A DNA stretch of 64,000 bases. Source: an uncultured Eubacteriales bacterium. Lineage in GTDB: Bacteria; Bacillota; Clostridia; Lachnospirales; Lachnospiraceae. Below are positions 19,745 through 27,884 of the stretch, piece after piece. The notes beneath the pieces are model-generated. The model searched no databases. It had not been told where the DNA came from and was given only the letters and a program-made list of their open reading frames with translations. Each line of letters opens with the position of its first letter. Within the stretch, counting starts at the first letter, position 1. Where the stretch lies: the NCBI GenBank assembly GCA_949294665.1, contig CASFID010000075.1, positions 1 to 64,000 of the forward strand, in the 5' to 3' direction. The translations under genes and the position numbers were made by a program.

Positions 19745-20713
19745 TTATATATCTTCCTCATCGGAAAACAGTATTCTTATCTGCTCTATAAACTTATCAG
19801 GTTTTTCCATATGGGGCAGTTTTTTCGTATTGTTAATTCCAACAATTTCTATAGATGGGAGATGATTCTGATATTGATTTGCGACAAGCATATTTTCGGG
19901 ATTACTGTTTCCCGTAATGATGAAAATGCTGTTATCCAGTTTACCGAGACAGAATAATATATTTGCATTTGTATATCTTGACTTCTGACATGCATACAAA
20001 TATTTTGAATGTGTTTTCTCTCTGTGAGATGCATCAAAATATGCTAGTATATCTTTCTCATCCACCTTATTTTGATCGTAGTAGTATGAAGAAATAAATT
20101 TCTGTGTGATTGTCCTTTTATTTACTTTCATATTGTAAATAAATGTCCCTATGACAGGAATGTACAACATATGTTTTATCAGTTTGGTGCGTTTTGTAGG
20201 TATTTTCGCAAGTGATACAAGATTCTGTGGATTTACCATCGCTATACGGTTTATTATAGTTTCATCATTAGCACAGGCCATAAGAATAAACGGGGAAGAG
20301 TCCCCTGAAACGATCACATCTGTTTTTTCTCCTATAACATGCTTGATGAAGTCAGTTATAAGCTGTACATAAAGAAAATTAGTATATGTGAGTATTGGAT
20401 GATCTGAACATCCACATCCAAGCAGATCTATTGAGTATACAGTGTTGGTTTTAGCAAGCTTTTCTTCAATTTTATTCCACTCATAGGAGGATGCGCATAC
20501 GTCAAAATCATGTACAAGAAGAATAGGAGATCCTTTTCCTTTCTTATGGTAAGCTATCCTCCCAAATCTCCATTCATAATATTTGTACTTATCTTTATTT
20601 AAATGGTCATCCGCAGTCGCAATATAAGTGAAAAGCCTGTTTACAACATGCATTGTTCCGACTATTGTACCGGTAAATATCGTAAAAAATCCGAGATTCT
20701 TCTTCCAGGACAA
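19745..20713 (-). CDS. Alpha/beta-fold hydrolase, membrane-anchored
   Basis: A 322-residue protein with an N-terminal hydrophobic segment (about residues 8-30) followed by an alpha/beta-hydrolase domain (GSPILLVHDFDVCASSYEW, YSIDLLGCGCSDHP). The nucleophile elbow reads SGDSSPF instead of G-x-S-x-G, and the catalytic His is plausible in KLPHMEKPDKF. The start is TTG 20713 behind GAGGGG. It is oriented against its neighbours and shares its upstream region with the parS sites. Substrate unknown; it may be a non-typical or weakly active hydrolase. Confidence 0.75.
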   Translation of the reverse strand: MSWKKNLGFFTIFTGTIVGTMHVVNRLFTYIATADDHLNKDKYKYYEWRFGRIAYHKKGKGSPILLVHDFDVCASSYEWNKIEEKLAKTNTVYSIDLLGCGCSDHPILTYTNFLYVQLITDFIKHVIGEKTDVIVSGDSSPFILMACANDETIINRIAMVNPQNLVSLAKIPTKRTKLIKHMLYIPVIGTFIYNMKVNKRTITQKFISSYYYDQNKVDEKDILAYFDASHREKTHSKYLYACQKSRYTNANILFCLGKLDNSIFIITGNSNPENMLVANQYQNHLPSIEIVGINNTKKLPHMEKPDKFIEQIRILFSDEEDI

Positions 20714-20748
20714 ATATAACCCCTCGCTTTCATCAATAATTTTCTTTT

Positions 20749-20777
20749 ATTATACTACACGGGAAAGTTCAAGTAAA
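20749..20777 (-). promoter_or_regulatory. Promoter of alpha/beta hydrolase gene
   Basis: On the minus strand TATAAT (20749-20754) and TTTACT (20772-20777) are 17 nt apart, about 35 bp upstream of the TTG start. This divergent region also contains the parS sites. Confidence 0.5.
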
Positions 20778-20842
20778 GCTGACTTTATAATCTTAATATT
20801 ATCAATGGTTAATGTATTTTCTCCAGTTATCAGGCTTTACTT

Positions 20843-20878
20843 ATTCAAAAAATGTTTCACGTGAAACATTTTTTGAAT
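20843..20878. promoter_or_regulatory. parS: parS site 1 within a 36-bp perfect palindrome
   Basis: The 16-bp parS consensus TGTTTCACGTGAAACA is at 20853-20868. The flanks extend the symmetry perfectly to 36 bp (20843-20878). ParB would bind and spread from here to organise the origin region. Confidence 0.93.
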
Positions 20879-20907
20879 TTAAATATATAAAATTTTGAAA
20901 AATAAAA

Positions 20908-20923
20908 TGTTTCACGTGAAACA
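20908..20923. promoter_or_regulatory. parS: parS site 2
   Basis: A second exact copy of TGTTTCACGTGAAACA, 55 bp from the first, directly upstream of the parA promoter. Confidence 0.93.
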
Positions 20924-20947
20924 TTAGGTGTAATAATCTAAAAAGTA

Positions 20948-20956
20948 TGATATAAT
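20948..20956 (+). promoter_or_regulatory. parA extended -10 promoter
   Basis: TGATATAAT (TG-N-TATAAT) 42 bp upstream of the parA start and 25 bp after parS site 2. ParB spreading from parS may affect it. Confidence 0.5.
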
Positions 20957-20998
20957 AAACGAGTATCAACATATGAATGTATTACTTAGGAGGCGGAA

Positions 20999-21766
20999 AT
21001 GGGGAGAATCATTGCAATCGCCAATCAAAAAGGCGGAGTAGGAAAGACGACAACAGCTATTAATTTATCGGCATCACTTGCCAGTATGGATAAAAAAGTT
21101 CTTGCACTTGATATGGATCCACAGGGGAACATGACAAGTGGATTGGGTGTAGACAAAGATGAAATCGAAAAATCTGTGTATGATCTTATAATTGGAGACG
21201 CAAAAGTTGAGGAATGTATATATGAAGACGCTCTTGAAAATATAGATATACTTCCTTCAAATATAGATCTATCCGCTGCTGAAATTGAATTGATCGGTGT
21301 GGATAATAAAGAATACATACTGAAAAGCGAGATCGATAAAGTTAAAGATAAGTATGATTTTATAGTTATAGACTGTCCGCCTGCATTGAGTATGTTAACG
21401 ATTAATGCCATGACTACTGCAGATTCAATTATTGTGCCTATCCAATGCGAATATTATGCACTTGAAGGACTGAGTCAGTTGATACATACGATTGAACTTG
21501 TACAGGAAAGACTCAATCCGGAACTCGAAATCGAAGGCGTCGTCTTTACAATGTATGATGCGAGAACTAATCTGTCGCTGCAGGTTGTAGAGAATGTAAA
21601 AGACAATCTCAACCAAAATATATACAAAACAATAATACCGAGAAACATCAGACTAGCTGAAGCGCCGAGCTATGGTATGCCTATAAATCTTTATGATCCA
21701 AAGTCTACAGGAGCTGAGAGTTATATGATGTTGGCTGAAGAAGTGATTCATAAAGGAGAAGATTGA
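20999..21766 (+). CDS. parA: Chromosome partitioning ATPase ParA (Soj)
   Basis: A 255-residue Walker-type ATPase with the deviant Walker A KGGVGKTTTAINL at residues 10-22, Walker A' DMDPQGN and Walker B DCPPAL. ParA binds DNA when ATP-bound and, with ParB, drives origin segregation and in B. subtilis also modulates DnaA. It has no N-terminal helix-turn-helix, as for chromosomal Soj types. The stop is 1 bp from the parB start. RBS AGGAGG. Confidence 0.94.
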   Translation: MGRIIAIANQKGGVGKTTTAINLSASLASMDKKVLALDMDPQGNMTSGLGVDKDEIEKSVYDLIIGDAKVEECIYEDALENIDILPSNIDLSAAEIELIGVDNKEYILKSEIDKVKDKYDFIVIDCPPALSMLTINAMTTADSIIVPIQCEYYALEGLSQLIHTIELVQERLNPELEIEGVVFTMYDARTNLSLQVVENVKDNLNQNIYKTIIPRNIRLAEAPSYGMPINLYDPKSTGAESYMMLAEEVIHKGED

Positions 21767-21767
21767 T

Positions 21768-22679
21768 ATGGCAGCTAAAAGAAATGGATTAGGAAAAGGA
21801 CTTGATAGTCTGATACCGAATAAGAGTAGTGCAAAACCGTCTTCCGACGTAAAGGATACTAAAAAGGAAGAAGAAAAACAGGAAAAGAAGACAGGAGAAG
21901 TCCTTGTAAAAATTAATGAAGTGGAGCCAAACAGGGAACAACCGAGAAAAGATTTCGACGAAGATTCACTTATGGAACTGGCAGATTCTATCAAACAGTT
22001 TGGTATATTGCAGCCGCTCCTCGTTCAGAAGAAGAAAGACTATTATGAGATCATTGCAGGAGAGCGAAGATGGCGCGCAGCGAAAATTGCCGGTATCAAG
22101 GAAGTACCTGTCCTTATTAAAAATTATACAGATCAGGAAATTGTGGAGATATCTCTTATAGAAAATATACAGAGAGAGAATCTGAATCCGATCGAAGAGG
22201 CGATGGCTTATAAGAGACTTCTTGAAGAGTTTAATCTCAAACAGGATGAGGTAGCTGAGAGAGTGTCAAAAAGCAGAACAGCGGTAACAAATTCAATGAG
22301 GCTTTTGAAATTGAGCAGCCGCGTACAGCAGATGATCGTGGACGATATGATAAGCACAGGACATGCAAGAGCTCTTCTCGCCATAGATGACGAGGAACAG
22401 CAGTATATGCTTGCAAATAAGATATTCGACGAGAAACTGAGTGTACGTGAGACTGAGAAACTTGTAAAAGCTCTTAAAAATCCGAAAAAAGAAGTTAAAA
22501 AAGAAAAACAGGAACATACGTTCGTATATCAAAATCTGGAAGAACACATGAAGAATATTATAGGTACAAAAGTCAGTGTTAATCCGAAAGCGAATGGAAA
22601 AGGAAGAATAGAGATAGAATACTATTCAGAAGAAGAGCTGGAGAGAATTTATGACCTTATTATGTCTATTCATGCATAA
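21768..22679 (+). CDS. parB: Chromosome partitioning protein ParB (Spo0J)
   Basis: A 303-residue CTP-dependent clamp that loads at parS. Its N terminus (KRNGLGKGLDSLIPN) is the ParA-stimulating peptide, the N domain holds the GERRWRAAK CTPase motif, and the middle helix-turn-helix (LKQDEVAERVSKSRTAVTNSMRLL) reads parS. The C-terminal part dimerises. Its two cognate sites lie just upstream of parA. Confidence 0.95.
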   Translation: MAAKRNGLGKGLDSLIPNKSSAKPSSDVKDTKKEEEKQEKKTGEVLVKINEVEPNREQPRKDFDEDSLMELADSIKQFGILQPLLVQKKKDYYEIIAGERRWRAAKIAGIKEVPVLIKNYTDQEIVEISLIENIQRENLNPIEEAMAYKRLLEEFNLKQDEVAERVSKSRTAVTNSMRLLKLSSRVQQMIVDDMISTGHARALLAIDDEEQQYMLANKIFDEKLSVRETEKLVKALKNPKKEVKKEKQEHTFVYQNLEEHMKNIIGTKVSVNPKANGKGRIEIEYYSEEELERIYDLIMSIHA

Positions 22680-22758
22680 CGGAGATCAGCAAGAGGATTT
22701 ACAGGGAAAAGAGTTACAAAAGAGGGAGTAAATATGATTAAAAGGAGATGTATGTTAA

Positions 22759-23286
22759 ATGAATGGAATACTGGACAGATTTGGGATAGATCCATTTTAT
22801 CTGTTTGCAGCTTTATTTGTTCTGCAGCTTATATTGATCGTGCTGCTGATCATATTAAACAGCCGCTACCGGCATCTGCAGAGAAGTTATTCAGCTTTTA
22901 TGAGAGGTAAAAATGGTAAAAATCTTGAAAAAAGCATTTTTAAAAAATTTGAAGAAATTGATGAGATATCAGAACTCGTAAAAGAGAATGAACAGGAAAT
23001 TAAAAAAATAGCAAAGAAAATGGAAGGACACTATCAAAAAGCAGGCATAGTAAAATATGATGCCTTTCACGAGATGGGAGGAAATCTGAGTTTCGCACTT
23101 ACAATGCTTGACGCAAATGACAACGGATGGATCTTTAATGCAATGCACAGCAGAGAAGGATGCTACACATATATAAAAGAAATCGTAAAAGGCGAAAGCT
23201 ATATCGAACTTTCGGAAGAAGAACAGCAGTGTCTGGAAAAGACGATATATCAGGAAGAGTACGATATCAAAGATATGTTGGAATAA
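22759..23286 (+). CDS. DUF4446-type membrane protein
   Basis: A 175-residue protein with one membrane helix (about residues 12-35, LFAALFVLQLILIVLLIILN) then a coiled-coil region (ISELVKENEQEIKKIAKKME) and a C-terminal globular part (YDAFHEMGGNLSFALTMLD) typical of the DUF4446 family found next to parB in clostridia. Function unknown. RBS AAAGGAG lies about 11 nt before the ATG. Confidence 0.75.
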   Translation: MNGILDRFGIDPFYLFAALFVLQLILIVLLIILNSRYRHLQRSYSAFMRGKNGKNLEKSIFKKFEEIDEISELVKENEQEIKKIAKKMEGHYQKAGIVKYDAFHEMGGNLSFALTMLDANDNGWIFNAMHSREGCYTYIKEIVKGESYIELSEEEQQCLEKTIYQEEYDIKDMLE

Positions 23287-23310
23287 TTCAGAAAATGAGA
23301 GGAGAAGAAA

Positions 23311-24597
23311 ATGCTGGATATTAAATTTTTAAGAAGTAACCCGGAAATCGTAAAACAGAATATCAGGAACAAATTTCAGGATGAAAAGCTTCCTCTGGTA
23401 GACGAAGTGATAAAGCTCGACCAGAGAAACAGAGAGATAAAGCAGGAGGTTGAAGCACTCCGCGCTGAGAAGAATAAAGCGTCTAAACAGATAGGCGCTA
23501 TGATGGCTCAGAAAAAAATAGATGAGGCAGAGGAACTGAAGAAAAAAGTTGCCGAGAGCGCCGGAAGGATTGACGAGCTGTCAGCAGAGGAAAAAGATGT
23601 AGAAGAAAATATAAAGAAGATCATGATGGCAATACCTAATATCATAGATCCTTCTGTTCCAATTGGAAAAGACGACAGTGAAAATGTAGAACTGGAACGT
23701 TTTGGAGAACCGGTCGTGCCTGATTTTGAGATACCTTATCATACGGATATCATGGAATCCTTCAACGGAATCGATCTTGACAGCGCGAGAAAAGTGGCGG
23801 GAAACGGATTTTACTATCTTATGGGTGATATTGCAAGACTTCACTCGGCTGTCATCACATATGCGAGAGATTTCATGATAAACAGAGGATTCACATACTG
23901 CGTCCCCCCGTTTATGATCAGGAGTAATGTCGTGACAGGAGTAATGAGTTTCGCTGAGATGGACGCCATGATGTATAAGATAGAAGGAGAGGATCTCTAT
24001 CTCATCGGAACAAGCGAACACTCAATGATCGGAAAATTTATCAATACACAGCTCAAAGAAGAAGAACTTCCGCAGACATTTACAAGTTATTCTCCGTGTT
24101 TCCGAAAGGAAAAAGGCGCCCATGGAATCGAGGAGAGAGGAGTATACAGGATCCATCAGTTTGAAAAGCAGGAGATGATCGTTGTATGCAGACCGGAAGA
24201 AAGTATGGAGTGGTACGACAAACTGTGGAAAAATACAGTAGATCTCTTCCGCTCTATGGATATTCCGGTAAGAACGCTCGAGTGCTGCTCGGGTGATCTG
24301 GCAGATCTGAAAGTCAAGTCTGTCGACGTTGAAGCATGGTCGCCCCGCCAGAAGAAATATTTTGAAGTAGGAAGCTGCTCAAATCTCGGAGACGCTCAGG
24401 CGAGAAGACTGGGAATCAGGGTAAAAGGCGAAGGCGGAAATTATTTCGCGCATACGCTTAACAATACGGTAGTCGCACCGCCCAGAATGCTGATCGCATT
24501 TCTGGAAAATAATCTTCAGGCTGACGGAACAGTCTGTATTCCCGAAGTGCTCAGACCGTACATGGGAGGCAATGAGAAATTAATTCCTGTAAAATAG
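23311..24597 (+). CDS. serS: Seryl-tRNA synthetase
   Basis: A 428-residue class II synthetase. The N-terminal coiled-coil arm binds tRNA-Ser (residues 28-105). Motif 2 is in FRKEKGAHGIEERGVYRIHQ and motif 3 in HTLNNTVVAPPRML, a variant of the common HTLNGSGLAVGR form that occurs in some clostridial SerRS proteins. No T-box leader is present: only 24 bp separate it from the preceding gene, so it is co-transcribed. Confidence 0.94.
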   Translation: MLDIKFLRSNPEIVKQNIRNKFQDEKLPLVDEVIKLDQRNREIKQEVEALRAEKNKASKQIGAMMAQKKIDEAEELKKKVAESAGRIDELSAEEKDVEENIKKIMMAIPNIIDPSVPIGKDDSENVELERFGEPVVPDFEIPYHTDIMESFNGIDLDSARKVAGNGFYYLMGDIARLHSAVITYARDFMINRGFTYCVPPFMIRSNVVTGVMSFAEMDAMMYKIEGEDLYLIGTSEHSMIGKFINTQLKEEELPQTFTSYSPCFRKEKGAHGIEERGVYRIHQFEKQEMIVVCRPEESMEWYDKLWKNTVDLFRSMDIPVRTLECCSGDLADLKVKSVDVEAWSPRQKKYFEVGSCSNLGDAQARRLGIRVKGEGGNYFAHTLNNTVVAPPRMLIAFLENNLQADGTVCIPEVLRPYMGGNEKLIPVK

Positions 24598-24639
24598 TAT
24601 CAAAATAACACAGAAGTATTTGAGGTAGACAAGAAACAG

Positions 24640-25515
24640 ATGCATCAGTATTTAAAAGCAATCGGATTCGAGAATATCCGAACAAGAGACGACCTCACAG
24701 ATTTACTTGACGATGTAAAAGAACGATTTACACAACAGACGATCGTCTCATACAGACCGGGAGAAGATTTCTGTGAGATAAAAAGAGAGTATGGTCAGTG
24801 CATCGGAATCTCCCTCTGCGGTGAGCTGGATGAAAATGAAATATTTAAACCAGATTACTATTTCCCATATTTTCAGGGAAGCGGAATCAGCACATATGCA
24901 GAGATCGCTGTAGAGCGAAAAATAGAAAAAGAACAGTATGTCGGTATGTGCGAAGATTCCAGGATCGGGATAAGTCTGATCTTCACACTGCAGAACGGAA
25001 TAGAATATATGAGGGAACGACAGGCCGGATTCGTGTCAGAAATCACAACTTCCGTCACACTTTCCGGGCTGTCGATGGCAGGAGTCGTGCTGCTGCCTGT
25101 AGTTAAAAATGAACATCAGATCAAAAATGAGAAAGAAGCGTCAGACAATCGAAAGATGCTCATCAACGCTGCAAGAAACGGAGACCAGACAGCTATGGAG
25201 ACGCTGACGCTGGATGATATTGATACCTATTCTCAGGTGTCGAGAAGGCTTGCAAATGAGGACGTCTTTTCAATCGTAGACACATATTTTATGCCATATG
25301 GCATAGAGTGTGATCTGTATTCTATCATGGGAGAGATACTTGCTGTAAGGAGAAGGAAGAATATACTGACCGGTACAGAAGTTTATCAGATGAAACTGGA
25401 TGTAAATGAAATGCAGTTTGACGTGTGCGTCCCCGTAGATTCCGTGATGGGAGAGCCGGAGATCGGCCGAAGATATAAGGGAACCATATGGCTGCAGGGA
25501 TATATTAATTTCTGA
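24640..25515 (+). CDS. DUF3881-like protein, function unknown
   Basis: A 291-residue protein with no signal peptide or membrane segment, beginning MHQYLKAIGFENIRTR. It resembles the clostridial DUF3881 family that usually follows serS; this family call is from memory of the N-terminal pattern. It is 42 bp after serS on the same strand. No catalytic motif is recognised. Confidence 0.6.
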   Translation: MHQYLKAIGFENIRTRDDLTDLLDDVKERFTQQTIVSYRPGEDFCEIKREYGQCIGISLCGELDENEIFKPDYYFPYFQGSGISTYAEIAVERKIEKEQYVGMCEDSRIGISLIFTLQNGIEYMRERQAGFVSEITTSVTLSGLSMAGVVLLPVVKNEHQIKNEKEASDNRKMLINAARNGDQTAMETLTLDDIDTYSQVSRRLANEDVFSIVDTYFMPYGIECDLYSIMGEILAVRRRKNILTGTEVYQMKLDVNEMQFDVCVPVDSVMGEPEIGRRYKGTIWLQGYINF

Positions 25516-25535
25516 CAGGAAATGTCCAAAAACAG

Positions 25536-25564
25536 TTGAGAATTCTCAGGAAAAGTGTTATATT
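25536..25564 (+). promoter_or_regulatory. tRNA-Arg promoter (SigA type)
   Basis: TTGAGA (25536-25541) and TATATT (25559-25564) with a 17-nt spacer, 39 bp before the tRNA. Confidence 0.65.
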
Positions 25565-25603
25565 ATTATGTGCGTCCGGATGGATGCTGACAGTCTGTAA
25601 AAT

Positions 25604-25680
25604 GTCGCTATAGCTCAGCTGGATAGAGCGACCGCCTCCTAAGCGGTAGGTCGGAGGTTCAAATCCTCTTAGCGACGCCA
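25604..25680 (+). tRNA. tRNA-Arg (anticodon CCT)
   Basis: A 77-nt cloverleaf with acceptor GTCGCTA/TAGCGAC, D arm GCTC/GAGC, anticodon stem ACCGC/GCGGT with loop CTCCTAA (anticodon CCT, reading AGG), T arm GGAGG TTCAAAT CCTCT and an encoded CCA end. tRNA genes are common integration targets, and the next 2.2 kb is accessory-like. Confidence 0.95.
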
Positions 25681-25687
25681 AAAACTC

Positions 25688-25725
25688 CGCCGAAAACATT
25701 GATTTTTCAAGGTTTTCGGCGTTTT
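25688..25725 (+). terminator. tRNA-Arg terminator
   Basis: CGCCGAAAAC (25688-25697) pairs with GTTTTCGGCG (25712-25721), with a further TTGA/TCAA stem in the loop, then TTTTC. Confidence 0.85.
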
Positions 25726-25794
25726 CTATTTACCGAGAAAAGTTGAACTTATAGAAATATGTGATTAGCAGGAGTGATTTTTGCTAATCAAGTT

Positions 25795-25941
25795 TATCGA
25801 GAAAGATTGAACTCTGCATATCATAGTCATGGATTAGCTCTAGGTCAAGATGGCGACGTTATTAAAATCACTGGAAAAAAATTTGTAATTGAGAAGGGCA
25901 GTCAAAAGATTGCCCTTCTTCTTTGGGGATTTGTGTGGTAA
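25795..25941 (+). pseudogene. Truncated C-terminal gene fragment
   Basis: A 48-codon frame without a good start (YRERLNSAYHSHGLALGQD...) that reads like the tail of a protein and ends at TAA 25939-25941. The upstream repeat copy at 25729 encodes a similar YREKLN peptide before a stop, suggesting duplication of the same fragment. A hairpin AAGGGCA/TGCCCTT lies in its last third. Confidence 0.3.
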
Positions 25942-25954
25942 AAACTTTGTCGCA

Positions 25955-25963
25955 TGGTATAAT
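25955..25963 (+). promoter_or_regulatory. Extended -10 promoter of ORF6N gene
   Basis: TGGTATAAT about 145 bp upstream of the ORF6N start. The -35 region is weak. A perfect palindrome follows at 26007-26039, a natural operator position. Confidence 0.4.
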
Positions 25964-26006
25964 GGAGTTGTCGAGAAAAGGCGTTTGAGATTACAGTTTG
26001 TGATTT

Positions 26007-26039
26007 CAACTTGAGATTCCAAACTGGAATCTCAAGTTG
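26007..26039. repeat. Perfect 15-bp inverted repeat, module copy 1
   Basis: CAACTTGAGATTCCA (26007-26021), loop AAC, TGGAATCTCAAGTTG (26025-26039). Similar 31-nt modules recur at 26061-26091 (26 of 31 identical to this copy) and inside the ORF6N coding region at 26346-26376 (27 of 31). Confidence 0.85.
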
Positions 26040-26060
26040 AAGCATATACGGGAAACTAAG

Positions 26061-26091
26061 GATTTGAGGTTCCAAATTGGAAGCTCAAGTT
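26061..26091. repeat. Module copy 2 upstream of ORF6N gene
   Basis: GATTTGAGGTTCCA-AAT-TGGAAGCTCAAGTT, an imperfect palindrome of the same family as copy 1, 17 nt before the chosen start codon. It is in frame with the gene and would read DLRFQIGSSS, like the internal copy NLKIQSGSSS. Confidence 0.75.
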
Positions 26092-26108
26092 CTGAAAGGA
26101 TTGAGAAT

Positions 26109-27062
26109 ATGGAAAAAACAGAACAGACCGGTTTAGTTCAAGTGGAAGAACAAACGACTGTAGAGTTAGCTCAATTTGATATAAAAAACTTAATATATGT
26201 AGTCCGTAATCAGCAAGTAATGGTGGACAGTGATTTAGCGATGCTATATCAGGTGGAAACAGGAAACTTAAATAAAGCCATGAAAAGAAATCAAAAAAGA
26301 TTTCCAGAGGACTTTTGTTTCCAATTAACCCGAGAAGAATTTGAAAACTTGAAAATCCAATCTGGAAGCTCAAGTTTAAATGGCAGTGGATATGGCGGGC
26401 GTAGATATATGCCCTATGTATATACGGAGCAAGGAATTTCTATGTTGGCGAGTGTCCTGCGAAGCGAAATTGCCATCAATACCAGTATTCGTATAATGAG
26501 GACTTTCGTAGAGATGCGGCGTTTTATCGCCAACAATGCTATGCTCTTTGAGCGTATCAGCAATGTGGAGTTGAAGCAGTTGGAATACCAGAAACAGACC
26601 GATGAGAAGCTGGAGCAAATATTTGAGTACATATCAGAGCATGAAGAAGCCAGTCAAAAGGTATTTTTTGACGGTCAGATTTATGATGCGTTCAGCCTGA
26701 TTGTCAGCCTGATACAAAAGGCGGAAAAGGAAATCACGTTGATAGACGGATATGTGGATGTGGGAACATTGAATTTGCTTTTCAAGAAAAACGAAAATGT
26801 GTCCGTGACAATCTACACGCAGAAACGGACAAGGCTCTCGAAAACAGATGTTGAGAATTTTAATGCACAGTATCCGACCTTAGAAGTAAAATATACGAAG
26901 GTATTCCATGATCGTTTCTTAATTCTCGACAGAAAAACAGCCTACCATGTGGGGGCGTCCTTGAAAGACGCAGGAAAGAAATGTTTTGGAATTAACCTTA
27001 TCCAAGATGCAGGGATAATTAAGGATATATTGCAGAGATTAGAACTGGAAATGGAGGAATGA
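26109..27062 (+). CDS. ORF6N-domain protein with PLD-like C-terminal domain
   Basis: A 317-residue phage/mobile-element type protein. The ORF6N domain (about residues 30-140) shows the hallmark VDSDLAMLYQVETGNLNKAM, RFPEDFCFQLT and RRYMPYVYTEQGISML, a DNA-binding module of phage antirepressor families. After a coiled-coil linker, residues about 195-315 form a domain with DGYVD and FHDRFLILD motifs resembling single HKD/PLD-like modules. I chose ATG 26109 because AAAGG lies 10 nt upstream, although the frame is open further to 26037. It sits alone between tRNA-Arg and gene remnants. Function unknown; regulator or nuclease-linked roles are guesses. Confidence 0.75.
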   Translation: MEKTEQTGLVQVEEQTTVELAQFDIKNLIYVVRNQQVMVDSDLAMLYQVETGNLNKAMKRNQKRFPEDFCFQLTREEFENLKIQSGSSSLNGSGYGGRRYMPYVYTEQGISMLASVLRSEIAINTSIRIMRTFVEMRRFIANNAMLFERISNVELKQLEYQKQTDEKLEQIFEYISEHEEASQKVFFDGQIYDAFSLIVSLIQKAEKEITLIDGYVDVGTLNLLFKKNENVSVTIYTQKRTRLSKTDVENFNAQYPTLEVKYTKVFHDRFLILDRKTAYHVGASLKDAGKKCFGINLIQDAGIIKDILQRLELEMEE

Positions 27063-27629
27063 ATTTTACACCTGACTCAGCCCAAAGCGTATTTTCAGTA
27101 TTCTGTAGGGTATGATATGTCTTAGAACGGTAAAAAGCTCCAGCGGCATCCTGGAAAGAAAAATGGTTCCTTTCCAAGATGACATCGATCACATTCCGAA
27201 TCTGGATACACAGGTTCATCGTTATATCTTTGTTGTTAAAAAAATATTTTCCTTTTGAAAACTCTCTGTCGTATCTAATTGATGAAGCGTTTAATGCTGT
27301 ATCAGTATTTTTTCAAAAATATGGTGTTTACAGAAGAAATCAAAGGCTTCAGTTTCTGTGCGTAATACTCTACTACCTGTACAGATAAAATTTCTACATC
27401 TGATTGAATGCTCATAATCATCATTGCCTCTATTTTCATCTATTACATCAGAAATGGATTCACATTCCAACGGATTTAGTGTTGGGCTGACAATGGAATA
27501 ATCTGGGATTATCTCTTCCTTTTGTTTTCCCTTTGCAAGTGATATAATATGTTTGCTGAAGGCGGTGAGTTTTTTTATAAAGCTTGCTAAAATACGAATG
27601 TTTATTTTAAAAATACTTATGAACCGGAA
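27019..27629 (-). pseudogene. N-truncated, frameshifted gene remnant
   Basis: On the minus strand one open frame runs 27629-27291 without any ATG at its start (…KLTAFSKHIISLAKGK…) and ends at TAA 27291-27293. A second frame, shifted by one base, continues from about 27300 to 27019 (…RYDREFSKGKYFFNNKD…, …FQDAAGAFYRSKTYHTL…). Joined, the two give one coding-like protein of about 190 residues missing its N terminus. Its tail overlaps the ORF6N gene end. I do not recognise the family with confidence. Confidence 0.45.
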
Positions 27630-27863
27630 TCATTTGAATGGCTTCTGCTGTCAACAAACGTGATTCCAAATGTCAGGGTGTCACAGATCCTCGAACATCC
27701 GGAAAATTATGTAGACAGCAAAGAACATGTCAGCTGGGAAAGATTTTTTATGTCGGTACTGGTGCGCCAGACACAGGAGGATCCGCTCTGGGCATATTCA
27801 AAGAGAAAACTGCCGGAGGTATATCTATCCGCGAAGATAATAAATGCTGTAAAAAACAAATGA
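27591..27863 (+). pseudogene. N-truncated remnant upstream of response regulator
   Basis: An open plus-strand frame with no start codon at its beginning; coding-like sequence begins near 27618 (YEPESFEWLLLSTNVIPN…) and ends KIINAVKNK at TGA 27861-27863. It looks like the C-terminal 80 residues of a larger protein. It overlaps the truncated end of the opposite-strand remnant, so both genes appear cut at about 27.6 kb. Confidence 0.45.
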
Positions 27864-27884
27864 AATTAATAGTGTGGGAAGATC

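Larger units (their letters stand above)
25681..26108. other. Accessory stretch downstream of tRNA: remnants and repeats
   Basis: Holds the tRNA terminator, an imperfect 21-bp direct repeat (25729-25749 and 25793-25813, 18 of 21 identical), a hairpin TGATTAGCA/TGCTAATCA around 25763-25790, a truncated coding fragment, and the leader of the ORF6N gene with two palindrome copies. No complete gene is seen before 26109. Confidence 0.55.

Noticed and set aside
22734-22910. Plus-strand open frame starting before the DUF4446-type gene
   Set aside because: It is in another frame over the start of a well-supported gene and reads as unstructured, Cys/Ser-rich sequence.
23287-23310. Search for a T-box leader before serS
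   Set aside because: Only 24 bp separate serS from the previous gene, too little for a T-box.
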